Assembly: GCA_027924585.1 (NCBI GenBank)
Contig: BSBM01000646.1
Coordinates: 1,547,501 to 1,611,500, forward strand
Reading direction: 5' to 3'
Origin: Larix kaempferi
Taxonomy: Eukaryota > Streptophyta > Pinopsida > Pinales > Pinaceae
DNA length: 64,000 nucleotides
The position numbers and the translations under genes are program-made. Below the pieces are notes generated by a model. The model ran no database searches. It saw nothing but the letters and a program-made list of their open reading frames with translations, and was not told where the DNA came from. Each line of letters starts with the position of its first letter. Positions within the stretch are counted from its first letter, which is position 1. This document shows, in pieces, positions 31,998-43,892 of this stretch.

Positions 31998-34900
31998 ATG
32001 GTTGTCACCCGTGCAAGAGCAAAAACCATGGAAGAAGCACTTGCAGCCATCCAAGCCAAACTCCAGGATCTGGATGAAAAATTTGTCGGCCTCCATCTTG
32101 AACATTCAGCTATGAACAACAAATGCTAGTCCGAGTCTTCATCAGACAATGGGTTCTCTTCTTCCAGCAATTTTCGTGGTCCGAAGCTTGATTTTCCTCA
32201 CTTCAATGGTACTGATCCAACTGGATGGATCTATCATGCAGAACAGTATTTCAGTCTGCATAATACTTTTGATGTCAACAAAGTTCCGCTGGCATCCTTT
32301 CACTTGGAACAGGAAGCTCTTCAATGGTACCGTTGGTACATTAAGGCTCATCCAGAGCCCAAATGGTCAGACTTTTTCTAGCTCCTTTTGCAACGATTTG
32401 GTCCTAGTGCTTTTGATGACTTCATCAGATCCCTCACTAAACTTCATTAAATTGGCACTGTGAGAGAGTATCAAATCGAATTTGAGAACCTAGCCAACCA
32501 CACCGAAGGATTGTCTGATGACTTTTACCGGAGTTGTTTTATCAGTGGTCTAAAGGATGCCATCCGCTCTGAGGTCAAAATGTTCTGTCCCACCACAATG
32601 ATGGAAGCCCTAGGGTTGGCTAAGTTGGCAGAAGACAAGATTGCAGCCCAAAAACGCTCCAAGCCCACTTTTGTTCCCTTCCGAAATATGGGTTCTCAAT
32701 GACCACCTATACCGCAGGCTCCTCGACCGACTCCTATCAAGCGTTTGTCTGAAACAGAGATGCAAGCACGCAGAGAAAAGGGTCTTTGCTATAATTGTGA
32801 TGAGAAATTAACTCGGGGACATAAATTTTTTCAGAAAAAGCTCTATCTCTTGGATGTGGAGTCTCCGCCTGCCTCTGAAATTGGTGACGAAGATCTAGAA
32901 ACACTGGATGCTCCGGTCGACATTCAGGAATCGCCTATTGACCCTCCGTCTCAAGATGACCAGCCAGAGATATCTCTCCATGCTTTAGCTGGAATCACCA
33001 CCCCCCAAACAATGCGGGTCAGGGGTTACTTCAATAAGCTTCCTCTTACAATACTCATTGATTCTGCTAGCACTCATAATTTCATTGACCCTCGGATAGC
33101 CAAACAAGCTGATTGTTTTATCCATTCTTGCTCCAACTTTGAAGTCATGGTTTCCAATGGGGGCACCTTACATTGCAAAGGGAAGTGTCGAAATGTGCGT
33201 ATCTCTATGGGAGATTATACCTTGCGCTCTGACATGTTTTCCTTTCCCTTAGGCGGATGTGATGTGGTTTTGGGTGCTCAATGGCTACGCACACTTGGCC
33301 CTATCTTATGGGATTTTGCTGAACTTTGGATGCAGTTTTCCCTCAATGGAAAAAAACACACATTGACAGGATTACAACCAGGTTCTCTCAGCATCATCAG
33401 TTCACATCACATGGAAAAACTCCTCAAGAAGAATTCACATGGTGTCTCCGCTCAGATCCATTCCATTCAGATGCAACCATCAGCGGTCTCCACTACTCCT
33501 TTGGATCTACAACAAATTCTGGATCGATATATAGGTGTCTTTGTTGAACCAGTGGGATTGCCACCTTCCAGGCTAGAAGACTATCGTATTCAGCTCCTTC
33601 CTGGCAGTGTTCCTCCCAACATCAGTCCCTATCGCTACCCATTTCACCAAAAAACAAAGATTGAAATGCTCGTTCGGGACTTATTGAAGCAAGGTATTAT
33701 TCGCCCAAGCACTAGTTCCTTTTCTTCTCCAGTTATTCGTGTATGCAAAAAAGATGGGTCATGGTGCCTCTGCATTGACTTCCGAGCACTTAATCACCTC
33801 ACCATCAAGGATAAGTTTCCAATTCCTGTTGTTGATGAGCTTCTTGATGAGCTTCATGGGGCTCACTTTTTCTCCAAGTTGGATCTTCGTTCTGGGTATC
33901 ATCAAATTCGGGTTCATGAGGATGATATCCCTAAAACAACTTTCCGCACACATGATGGCCATTATGAGTTTTTGGTCATGCTCTTTGGCCTCACTAATGC
34001 TCCTTCCACATTCCAGGCCTTAATGAATAAAATATTTCGACCCTACTTGCGGAAATTCATCCTGGTATTCTTTGATGATATCCTCATCTACAGTAAAACA
34101 TGGGATGAACATCTCCAGCATCTGGATCTTGTCATGCAACTTTTCTCTAACCATCATCTCCATGCCAAGCAGTCTAAATGTGTTTTTGGACAGAAGGAAG
34201 TTGAGTATCTCGGGCACATTATCTCAGCACAAGGGGTTCGCGTGGATCCTGCCAAAATCGATGCCATGAACAATTGGCCGCATCCTCAGACACTCAAGAG
34301 CCTTCGTGGTTTTTTGGGGTTGACTGGATACTACCGCAAGTTTGTCAAGGATTATGGGAAGATTGCAGCTCCATTAACTGCTCTATTGAAAAAGGATGTT
34401 TTTACATGGACACCTGCTACTCAGTGTGTATTTGACAAACTAAAACAAACTATGTGTACTACACCTGTGCTAGCTATGCCCGATTTTTCCAAGCCCTTCA
34501 CTATTGAGAGTGATGCTTGCGGCAATGGACTTGGTGCTGTTCTCCTTCAAGATGAACACCCCATTGCGTTCACTAGCAAAGCCCTTTCAGGTAAGAATTT
34601 AGCTGCCTCTACCTATGAGAAGGAAATGATGGCTATTTTGCATGCAATATAGAAGTGGCGCCCATGCCTATTAGGGAATCATTTCTTCATCAAGACTGAT
34701 CACCAGAGTCTGAAATATTTCTTGGACCAGCGTGTCTCCTCCCTAGCACAACAGAAATGGGTTAGCAAACTCATGGGTTATGACTATGAGATCACTTACA
34801 AGAAGGGTAAAGACAATATTGTGGCAGATGCTCTTTCTCGCACATTTGATGCCCAAGATTCTCTTTCAGCTATTTATATGCCAATTCCAAATTGGTTGAA

Positions 34901-36928
34901 ATCTGTTCAACAAGGTTATGTCAATGAATCTTCCTTATCTCAAATCATCCAACGCTTGACCAACAACCCTTCTACTGTACCACATTACTCTTGGGATGGT
35001 GCTTCTCTACGATACAAGGGTCGTCTGGTGCTTCCCCAGAGCACAGATCTTCAACAGGATGTCTTCTATGTACTCCATGCTTCTCCATCGGCAGGGCACT
35101 CTAGGTTCCTCAAAACGTATGAACGAGCACGACGTAACTTCTTTTGGAAAGGCATGAAAAGGACAATTCAACATATGGTGGCCGAATGTGATACCTACCA
35201 GCGCAATAAGGGTGAAACAACACTCCTTCCAAGATTGCTTGAACCATTGCCCATACCTACACGGATTTGGACAGATATTTCTATGGATTTCATTGAAGGG
35301 CTCCCTAAATCTTGTAGGAAGACAGTGATTCTCGTTGTGGTTGATCGCCTCTCCAAATATAGTCATTTTTGTGCTCTCAGCCATCCCTATACAACCTCCT
35401 CCGTCGCTCAAATTTTCCTGGACCAGATCTTTCGTCTTCATGGCATCCCTTCTTCCATTGTCTCGGATCGTGATGCGACTTTCACCAGTCATTTTTGGAC
35501 AGAACTATTTTGCCACACTGACACCAAACTGAAGATGGGTTCAGGGTATCACCCACAAATAGATGGTCATACTAAAATTATCAATAAATGCTTGGAAACT
35601 TATCTTTGTTGCTTCACCTCGGAACAACAACATCAATGGGAAAAGTGGCTTCCTCTCACTGAATGGTGGTATAATACCTCTTACCACACCGCCTCTAAAA
35701 TGACCCCATATGAAGCAGTCTATGGTCAGGCACCTCCATCTCTTCTTCCATACACCCCCACCAATTCACTAGTTCAGGAAGTTGACACGATCCTTCGAAA
35801 CCGCGATCAGATTCTTTGCATTTTGCGGGAAAATCTTCACATGGCAAGAAATCGCATGAAGCAACAAGTTGATCAGCACCGTTCTGAGCGCACTTTTCAA
35901 GTCGGCGATATGGTTTTTCTTTGTCTCCAGCCGTACAAACAATCCTCCTTGAAACTCAAAGGGCGTCATAAGCTCGCTCCAAAGTTCTATCGGCCATATC
36001 GGATTCTTCAGAAGATTGGGTCCGTTGCTTATAAATTGGAACTTCCTCCTTCTTCCCGCCTTCATCCATTCTTTCATGTCTCTTGTCTGAAGAAAGTTCT
36101 TGGCACCAACATCAGTGGACAAACGATTTTACCCGAACTGGATAATGAAGTATCCATCCTTTTGCGTTAAATTTTCAGAATTTACTTCAATCTGATCTAG
36201 GATCTTAACTGAGAGAACAACATGTACAGTATATCTACAGCATATCAATCATGGAGACAATAATGCAAGCACACAAGAGACACAAAGATTTACTTGGGGA
36301 AAACCATAAAGGTGAAAAACCCCAATAACTTCCTCAGAGATAGATAGAGAAATGATACAACCAACCATAAGAGATAGACACAACATAGCAGCAGATCCTC
36401 CTCCTCCATAAGTGCGCCACTCCTCCTTGAGAGCATGAGTGAGAAGTGAGTGAGTAAATAGAGTGCCTCCCGCACTCTATTTATACTTGACTTGACTTGC
36501 CTTTTTACCTAACTCATGTAGGCTCGAACTTAACCACATAACATAATGCTGACTGGGCCGACCCCCAATAGGGTGGTCTAATAACCCTTTGACCCACATG
36601 ACTTATACAGGGCCGACCCCAAACAAGGTGGTCTAATAACCCATCAAGTATAAGTTACGACACTTACAATATAAATGACGACACTTCCGTATAGAGGAAT
36701 AATAACATCTCTATAGGAATACAATATACATATATGTGAAATACATTCCGAAGTTACATATACATCAACATTTTGGAGCCAGAGGCCATCCTCAATCGGC
36801 GCACGTTTCAGCTTCGCTCTCTCTCTATCACAGAGGTCTTAATTCATTGGCACGGCATGCAACCAGAGGATGCTACATGGGAACCACTCCTTCAGATTCA
36901 ACAACAATTTCCACATCTAAAGCTTTGA
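31998..36928 (+). pseudogene. Internal A gag-pol (chromovirus), degraded
   Basis: One frame from ATG 31998 to TGA 36926 if the Copia solo LTR is disregarded. Order: capsid (FNGTDPTGWI, EALQWYRW, REYQIEFENL), CCHC knuckle (near 32787), protease, RT (intact FFDD), RNase H (ESDACGNGLG), HHCC integrase, core, C-terminal chromodomain-like segment (LIHWHGMQPEDATWEPL, after 36775). In-frame stops occur in gag and at 34650. Key residues lost: the protease site reads DSA, not DSG; the fourth zinc ligand of the integrase finger is Tyr (CDTYQ); the third catalytic acid of the core is Lys (DGHTKIIN). It is inactive on several counts. Confidence 0.92.
36165..36770 (-). mobile_element. Copia solo LTR inside internal A
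   Basis: About 606 bp flanked by TTTTG (36160-36164 and 36771-36775). Without it the chromovirus reading frame joins cleanly. On the minus strand it starts TGTTGATGTATATG, has a TATA box (TATAAATAGAG, near 36475) and a GGTTTTCCCCAAGTAAATC segment typical of plant Copia LTRs. The far end lacks a clean CA unless the boundary shifts by two bases. Confidence 0.85.
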
Positions 36929-36942
36929 GGACAAAGCTTTTT

Positions 36943-36957
36943 TTAAGGGGGAGGGGA
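36943..36957 (+). other. Polypurine tract of internal A
   Basis: TTAAGGGGGAGGGGA directly before LTR2. Confidence 0.9.
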
Positions 36958-37400
36958 TGTTAGGAACCCATTTCTTTACTTTGTTAGTATGTTGTTGTTG
37001 GATGCATATGCTTTGTAAGTCGTCCCGTAGTATTTGTTGATCAATAGTTTGTGTTATTGTTGTTGGCGCATATGCTTTGTAAGTCGCCCGTAGTATTGTT
37101 GATCCATCCGTAGTTTATATTAGCCCATAGTATTGACCCATAGTATTGGACGCATATGCTTTGTAAGTCGTCCCGTAGTATTATATGTCCCATGGTTTTG
37201 ACTCATAGTATTGAGCATAGACTTAGTATATAAGTGTGTGTTGAGGTCATTGAAGGCACCGTGAAGTTAATTGTATTGAGCTTGCTCAAAGGAGGTTGCC
37301 CCCTAGAAGTGGCCCGTGATCAATATAAAAGTGATTCTGAGTTCTGTCATTTCTGCCATTTCGCACATTCTTATTAATTAATTGTTACAGGTGCATCACA
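36958..37400 (+). repeat. Chromovirus array LTR2 (mosaic)
   Basis: 443 bp, longer than LTR1 (375) and LTR3 (374). Its first 150 bp carry an LTR1 segment (TTGTGTTATTGTTGTTGGCG) absent from LTR3. From 37108 on it carries the LTR3 version (TTTATATTAGCCCATAG, then TATATGTCCCATGG) absent from LTR1. The switch point reads GATCCAT then CCGTAG. Confidence 0.92.
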
Positions 37401-37402
37401 TC

Positions 37403-37414
37403 TGGTATCAGAGC
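37403..37414 (+). other. Primer-binding site of internal B (tRNA-iMet)
   Basis: TGGTATCAGAGC two bases after LTR2. Confidence 0.95.
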
Positions 37415-38455
37415 ACTTTCTTGGGCTCGTTGGGTGGAATTTCTGCCAAATTTTTTTTTCGCATCTGTTGCAGCTTCGGATTTGGGAATAATCCCTATCC
37501 GCTTAACTGTGGGAAGTACTTGGGAATAAACCCTAAAAATCATTGTGAGGAGTACCACAGGAACCCCAAAGTAGCTGGCCCATTGAGTCCTGCCAGCGAA
37601 AAGGGCAACGACCCCTACCTGATTGACTAGTTCCCACCCGTGAGGTAAACCAAGAGCTGTCGTTCGTGGCAAAGCGGTTATCAGTTTTACCTGAGCCGTG
37701 GAGTGAGGGGTACTACCCCAATATGCAAGCCGTCAGATAGCATTGGTGGCCGAGTGAAACACCTGAACTGTTAGGAAGCCGTACATACCTGGGGTCCATA
37801 TCTATTTTCAGTTGAACTGTTGTTGATCACTTCCGCTCCAGATCCAGCTGTTTTAGATCTATTATGAAAGTCGTTCCAGATCTAGTCATCATTTCAGATC
37901 CAGCCGTTTTCGATCCCTTCCACGCCATTGCAGATCCATCTGTTGCGAATCACTTCCGCGCCGTTGTTTCCGATCCATTTCTGAAAAAATAAAAAAATAA
38001 AATAAATTTAAAAAAAAAAAGTTTTTTCTCCATATCTCCCTTGTTTTCACTCTGTTTCCCTTGAAATTTTTGGGGAATTCTTGTCATTCCATTTTGCATC
38101 TTTCATTCCTGAGGACCCTATCCCCAATTCCCCTTCCCAAAGCCCGAAATCCCACATTTGTCTATTTTTAGGGTTTTCTATAACTTCCTCAGATTTCACC
38201 CAATCACCTTCAAATTTTACCATAGATTTCCTTTCTGAATTATGCTTCTTTGTCCCTCTCTGCCAAATTTTCTCATTCTATCACCCCGCTTCTGAAATCC
38301 CCCTTTTTGCTTTCTTGTCCTTTCGACAGTGTCCAAAATCTAGTCAAACCCCAATTACCCATCAGATTGTTTCCCCAATCCAAATTTCCCTTTACTAAAT
38401 CAGCTTTTGTTTGTGTTTTTCTACCCATTCCACCAAAAAAAAAAAAAACCTGGTT
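37415..38455 (+). other. Leader of internal B
   Basis: Non-coding; matches the leader of internal A with substitutions and small indels, ending in an A-run before the gag ATG. A repeated GATCCAGC/GATCC-type segment lies near 37840-37980. Confidence 0.75.
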
Positions 38456-40970
38456 ATGGTTGTCACCCGTGCAGGAGCACACACCATGGAGGAAGCACTT
38501 GCAGCCATCCAAACCAAACCCCAAGATCTGGATGAAAAATTTCTCAGCCTCCATCTTCAGCATTCAGCCATGAACAATACCAGATAGCCAGAATCTTTTG
38601 CAACCACCAGGTTCTCTTCTTCCAGCAATTTTCGTGGGCCGAAGCTTGATTTTCCTCGCTTCAATGGTACTGATTCGACTAGATGGATATATCGAGCAGA
38701 ACAATATTTCAGTCTGCATAATACTTCTGATGCCCAAAAAGTTCCACTTGCATCCTTTCATTTGGAACAGGAAGCCCTTCAATGGTACCGTTGGTACATC
38801 AAAACTCATCCCGAGCCAAACTGGACAGATTTTTGCCAACTCATTTTGCCACGATTTGGTCCTAGTGCTTTTAATGATTTCATAGGAGCACTCAGTAAAA
38901 CTTCACCAAATTGGCACAGTGAGAGAGTATCAGACAGAATTTGAGAAATTGGCCAATGACACAGAAGTATTGTTTGATGAATTCTACAGGAGTTGTTTTA
39001 TCAGTGGTCTCAAGGATGAAATCCGCTTAGAGGTCAAAATGTTTTGTCCCAACATAATGATGGAAGTCCTAGGGTTGGCTAATCTAGCCGAGGACAAGAT
39101 CGTAGCTCAACAACGCTCCAAACCCACCTTTGCTCCCTTCAGAAATATGGGTTCCCAATGACCTCCCATCACGCCTTCTCCTCAACCAACTCCTATCAAG
39201 CATTTGTCTGAAATAGAAATGTAGGCATGCCGAGAAAAAGGGATTTGCTATAATTGTGATGAGAAATTCACTCGGGGACATAGATGTGTTCAACAAAATC
39301 TCTATCTCTTGGATGTGGATTCTCTGCCTACCTTAGAACTTGGTGAAGAAGCTACAGATACAGCAGATGATCAGGTCGACATTCAACACCTGCCTGTTGA
39401 CACCCCATCTCAGGACGACCCACCCAAGATCTCTCTCCATGCTGTAACCGGCGTCACCACCCGACAAACAATGCGGGTCAGGGGATACTTCAAGAAGCTC
39501 CCTCTTACCATACTCATTGATTCTGGTAGCACTCATAACTTCATTGATCCTCGGATTGCCAAACAGGCTGATTGTTTTGTCCATCCTTGCTCCAACTTTG
39601 AAGTCATGGTTGCCAATGGGGGCACCTTACCTTGCAAGGGGAAGTGTCACAATGTGAGTGTCTCTATGGAATATTATAACCTACGCTCTGACATGTTTTC
39701 CTTGTCCTTAGGTGGATGTGATGTGGTTTTGGGCATTCAATGGTTACGCACATTTGGCCCCATCTTATGGGATTTTGCTGAACTTTGGATGCAGTTTAAA
39801 GTCAATGGGGCACAACAAAAATTTATGGGCTTACAACCAGGGTCTCTCTACATCATCAGTTCACATCACCTGGAAAAAATCCTTAAGAAGAATTCACATG
39901 GTGTCATCGCTCAGCTCAATTCCATTCAGATGCACCCATCAACAGTCTCCACTACTTCCTTGGATGGATATGCAGGTGTCCTTGCTGAACCAATGCACTT
40001 GCTACCTTCAAGAGACCTTTCTGGTAAGAATTTAGCCACATCTACCTCTCAGCAGGAAATGATGGCTATTTTTCATGCAGTACAGAAGTGGCATCCATAC
40101 CTATTAGGGAATTATTTCTGCATCAAGACTGATCTCCAGAGTCTGGAAAATTTTCAGGAACAATGGGTCTCCTCCCCAACACACTTGAAATGGGTTATGC
40201 AACTCATGGGTTATCCCTATGTGATCACTTACAAGAAGGGTAAGGACAATATGGTGGAAGATGCTCCTTCTCGCACAATTGATGACCCAGTTTCTCTTAC
40301 AGCTCTTTCTCTGCTTGTTCCAAATTGGTTGCCATATGTTCAACAGGGCTCTCTCTTCTATGAACTCCATGCTACTTCATCAACAGGGCACTTTGGGTTC
40401 TACAAAATGTATGACCGGGAACAATGTAACTTCTTTTGGCAGGGACTAAAAATGACAATTCAACAGATGGTGGCTAACGATGATACTTTCCAAGTCAACA
40501 CGGGTGAAACGACACTCCTTTCAGGATTGCTCAAACCCTTGCCCATCCCTACACAGCTTTGGAAAACTATTTCTATGGATTTCCTAGCAGCGCTCTGGTG
40601 GTACAATACCACATCTCAAAGGACACCATATGAAGAAGTCTATGGAAAAACACCGCCATTTCTTCTTTCATACATCCTTCGCAGCTCCCCAGTTTAGGAA
40701 ATTGACTCGGTTCTTCGAAACTGTGATCAGATTCTTCTCATTCTGCAGGACAATCTTCACATGGCCAGAATTCACCTGAAACAACAAGCTGATCAACACC
40801 ATTCTAAGCGCATTTTCCACACAGCTGACAGGGTTCTTCTTCATCTACAGCCTTCCAAGCAATCCTCCTTGACACTCCAAAGGCATCAGTGGCCCGAAAT
40901 ACAACCCGAGGATGCTACCGGGGAACCACTCCTTCAGATTTTGCAACAATTTCTCCAACCAAAGCTTTAA
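38456..40970 (+). pseudogene. Internal B gag-pol derivative lacking RT and integrase core
   Basis: Gag starts at ATG 38456 and is shifted by one extra A near 38897; a TAG near 38586, a TGA near 39160 and a TAG near 39222 also interrupt it. From 39309 a clean 462-codon frame holds protease (intact DSGSTHNF) and passes directly into the end of RNase H, part of the integrase finger, and a connection-like segment. Against internal A, six pieces are missing: 18, 1008, 141, 360, 12 and 267 bp. The 1008-bp piece is all of RT and most of RNase H; the 360-bp piece is the integrase core. All are multiples of three. After TAG 40695 the same frame continues to TAA 40968. Confidence 0.9.
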
Positions 40971-40985
40971 GGACAAAGCTTTTTC

Positions 40986-40999
40986 TAATGGAGAGGGGA
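40986..40999 (+). other. Polypurine tract of internal B
   Basis: TAATGGAGAGGGGA directly before LTR3. Confidence 0.85.
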
Positions 41000-41373
41000 T
41001 GTTAGGAACCTATGTCAACCCTTCTCTTTACTATGTTAGTATATTGTTGTTGGACGCATATGCTTTGTAAGTCGTCTCATAGTATTTGTTGATCCGTAGT
41101 TTATATTAGCCCATAGTATTGGACGCATATGCTTTATAAGTCGTCCCATAGTATTATATGTCCCATGGTTTTGACTCATAGTATTGGGCATAGACTTAGT
41201 ATATAAGTGTGTGTTGAGGTCATTGAAGGCACCGCGAAGTTAATTGTATTGAGCTTGCTCAAAGGAGGTTGCCCCCTCGAAGTGGCCCAGGATCAATATA
41301 AAAGTGATTATGAGTTCTGTCATTTCTGCTATTTCGCATATTCTTATTAATTAATTGTTGCAGGTGCATCACA
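41000..41373 (+). repeat. Chromovirus array LTR3
   Basis: 374 bp, TGTTAGGAACC to GTGCATCACA, followed by GCTTC and unrelated sequence. It shares the 3' segment of LTR2 but lacks the TTGTGTTATTGTTG segment. Confidence 0.92.
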
Positions 41374-41463
41374 GCTTCTCGGTGCAGCGATGAGTAACCC
41401 ACTAGTCTCCTTGATCCACCATCTGCGACATGCACATGTACATAAATTAGATCTTTCTACACA

Positions 41464-42543
41464 CTAAAAAATTATATATATTGAAAAAGTTAAAAATACA
41501 TTGGTGAAGGTCATACCTGAGTTGTCCCAATCCTCGTCATCGGGCAGTGCCAATTCGATGTCCTCTCGGTAGTCTACCCCTGCATAGGGGTAGTCCTCGA
41601 TCATGATAATCTACTCCTCGAGCCACAAGAAGAAATCCTCACCAAAGGCCAACACTTGTGGTCCCCTGATCCATCCCTCATAGTCACGCCATCGACCCAT
41701 CCGAGGCTCGGTCACGGGGCGAATAGGAATAGATATCTATGGACGCAGCAATGGCACCCTCTCTAAAAAGAAGGTGACTAAAATACTCCCATACCCAAAT
41801 TCGCAAGTATCTCCATTTCTGCACTTGGTTACTTGTTCCTTGAGGTTGGATAACAACCCCTCACACCAGTTGAACAGAGTCAATGCCATGCACTCTATGG
41901 AAAGAGCCATTTGTGCTCAGGATGCCTAATGAGGGCTCACACTACCCATCACTCGGGTTATGGAAAAAAATATAGTTCTCATCGGAAGATCTATCACATC
42001 CTTGATAGCCACTTTCCCACTTTTCTTTGTGGAACCCTGTCGACACTAACAAACAATCAAGTCATTTGTACTCTCTTTTGAGGCCATGTGCCCCGTCAGG
42101 TTCATCCGTGCCCCTCTCTTAGAGAGGCCAGTGAGAAATTAAATGTCCTTGATCCCAATCTCGAGAGTATGCTCTCTGATTTAGAAAGCCTGAATGTCAC
42201 TTTCCCACAACTGTATTATGTGAGATAGAAGTTTTCCCTTTTTTCGGATACCCTTATGTTGGCTATAACTGACCCAGAGGTTTTCTATAAGACCTAGGTT
42301 CTTCACGGTTTCCCTTTGACCAACAAAACCCCTTCGCACCGACCCTTTCGGCAACAACCTGCGAGCAGGTTGAGGTCTCACCCGAGGTGTATCTATGGGG
42401 TACTGCGGAATCATATTTCCACAGTAAGTGATAAGTTGCTTGGATGGACGTACTGCGCAGCACAACAGGGGATATGTGCTACGAGGTGAGACTGCACAGT
42501 GATGGGAAACACTGCATTCTGTACCACTATGTTCTTCTACCAT
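41464..42543 (-). pseudogene. Decayed unknown frame, possible transposon accessory ORF
   Basis: A single minus-strand frame from ATG 42543 reads as one protein of about 350 codons if in-frame stops are ignored (42181, then TAA, TAG, TAG, TGA and two more TAG). Coherent stretches include FLTGLSKRG, LFNWCEGLLSNLKEQ and FGYGSILVTFFLERV, with a C-terminal acidic end (LPDDEDWDN). I do not recognise it with certainty. The GL-KRG motif also occurs in the accessory frame at 43867-46754, so both may be plant-mobile-domain-like accessory proteins; this is weak similarity by eye. Most stops could come from Gln or Arg codons by C to T. Confidence 0.45.
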
Positions 42544-42692
42544 GGGACTCCTCCTGAGGCTTCCAATAATGCATCCTTATTCTATACTTGGATTATCTTG
42601 ACGACACTTAAGGCACTGAAACGAATATCACCCATCCACTCATTCAAGCACTTAATTTACTACTCTTCTAACATTCATTCACCAAGTCGGGG
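42544..42692 (-). other. Short unassigned stretch
   Basis: 149 bp between the decayed frame and the LTR of the next element. Nothing recognised. Confidence 0.5.
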
Positions 42693-43865
42693 TGTTGCGA
42701 TTTGAACATATATGACTATACAATCCAACTGTTAAGCATTCTTTTACTGTATATAAGAAAGTGTTAACTGAATGACTGATTCACTGTATCCAAACACAAC
42801 ATTAAATGTTCATCATTCATCTGTTCATACAGAACTTAACATATCATCTCCATACTTTTACTGAAGAAAAATGCATATCAAAGTTCTCTCATAACAACAC
42901 GCAAGAAAACATCTAGACATTCATTTACAGAAAACAAAAATAAGCATTCATTCATAAAACACAATCACACAACACAAGATTTAACGTGGTTCACTCCCCC
43001 GGGTGGGAAGCTACATCCACAAGAACGGTTGGTAATATATTTCTTTAAAAGGGATGGGGACAACCGTTCTTAGTCTACGTACTCAGCTACAGACTCTCCT
43101 TCCTCTCAGATAGGTCTCTGTGCACATTGCTGCAGAGCCTTTATAATATTCTTAGCTCAAAGAGATTTTACAATACAATAACAAAAGTAACCCCAAAATG
43201 TAACGTAACCCCATCCCATACAAAATTGTCTTCTTAAATAGATCATGCCCCTAAGGTCATGTCTTTACAATGCTGAGACCTAAACCCAAAATCCTTAGTG
43301 TTTACAAAACTACGTCGATTTCCCTAAATCGGCTTGCTGGCTCCTGGTAGCGTCTCCTTCATCGTGGTGGTTCTCCACATCTTCATTATGTCGCTATTGG
43401 CCTCCCTGTCGCACATGTGCCAACAGGCTGCTTCCATTGAATCGTTCATCTCTAACGGTTTCGCCCACCAGATGTGCCAAGCAATCACTTTCCATGAGTT
43501 GTCCTTCCCTTAACAAACTCGTGCATTGGCCGCCTTCCTGATCTGCTTGTGCCCTCCGGTTGGCACTCTTGGAGCATCTTTCCAAAATTATACCACTACT
43601 GGTCCATCAGATACCTGCACCTGGTTCTTGTCCAGCACTCCGCTTTGCTGGCTCCACGTGGCCTGACTACTTCACAGCACTGCTTCCTCGCAGCGCTGGT
43701 CTTCATGGTGCTTCCAAAACTCAGATGTTGCGCACAACTTTGCAGCACCCTCAACACTTAGACAAAATTGCATCTTTTCCTGAGCTGCGCCCAGCTCAGC
43801 TTTTCCTGCTTATCAAAAATGTTACCAAAACTTTGTCCCAACCTAGGCCCAACATGCCCCTAACA
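42693..43865 (-). repeat. Gyp-acc 3' LTR
   Basis: 1,173 bp. On the minus strand it runs from TGTTAGGGGCATG to ATCGCAACA and has a TATA-like CTATTTAAG near 43236-43245. The start abuts the PPT and the end of the accessory frame. No second copy is in the window, so boundaries rest on the TG/CA ends and the PPT. Confidence 0.75.
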
Positions 43866-43892
43866 CTTACATGTGGCTCGTCCCCGAGCCAC
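43866..43892 (-). other. Gyp-acc polypurine tract with perfect inverted repeat
   Basis: The minus strand reads GTGGCTCGGGGACGAGCCAC followed by ATGTAAG, directly before the LTR. GTGGCTCG and CGAGCCAC are perfect complements around GGGA. The last codons of the accessory frame, including its TAA, are inside this tract. Confidence 0.7.

Larger units (their letters stand above)
30628..41373 (+). mobile_element. Tandem chromovirus array: LTR1 - A - LTR2 - B - LTR3
   Basis: Three LTRs of one family enclose two internal regions in the same direction, each with its own tRNA-iMet PBS. The outer flanks do not match as a TSD (CAAAT on the left, GCTTC on the right), so the two ends come from different insertions. 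LTR2 joins an LTR1-like 5' part to an LTR3-like 3' part. The array is best explained by recombination between LTRs of two separate insertions with loss of the DNA between them. Confidence 0.9.

Noticed and set aside
36290-36475. Small minus-strand frame in the Copia solo LTR
   Set aside because: It lies in the R/U5 region of an LTR; short and without a domain.
40005-40016. RT loss in internal B as a spliced intron (retroprocessed mRNA)
   Set aside because: The missing 1008 bp in A does not begin with GT at the break, and five other gaps have no intron features. Deletion is more likely.
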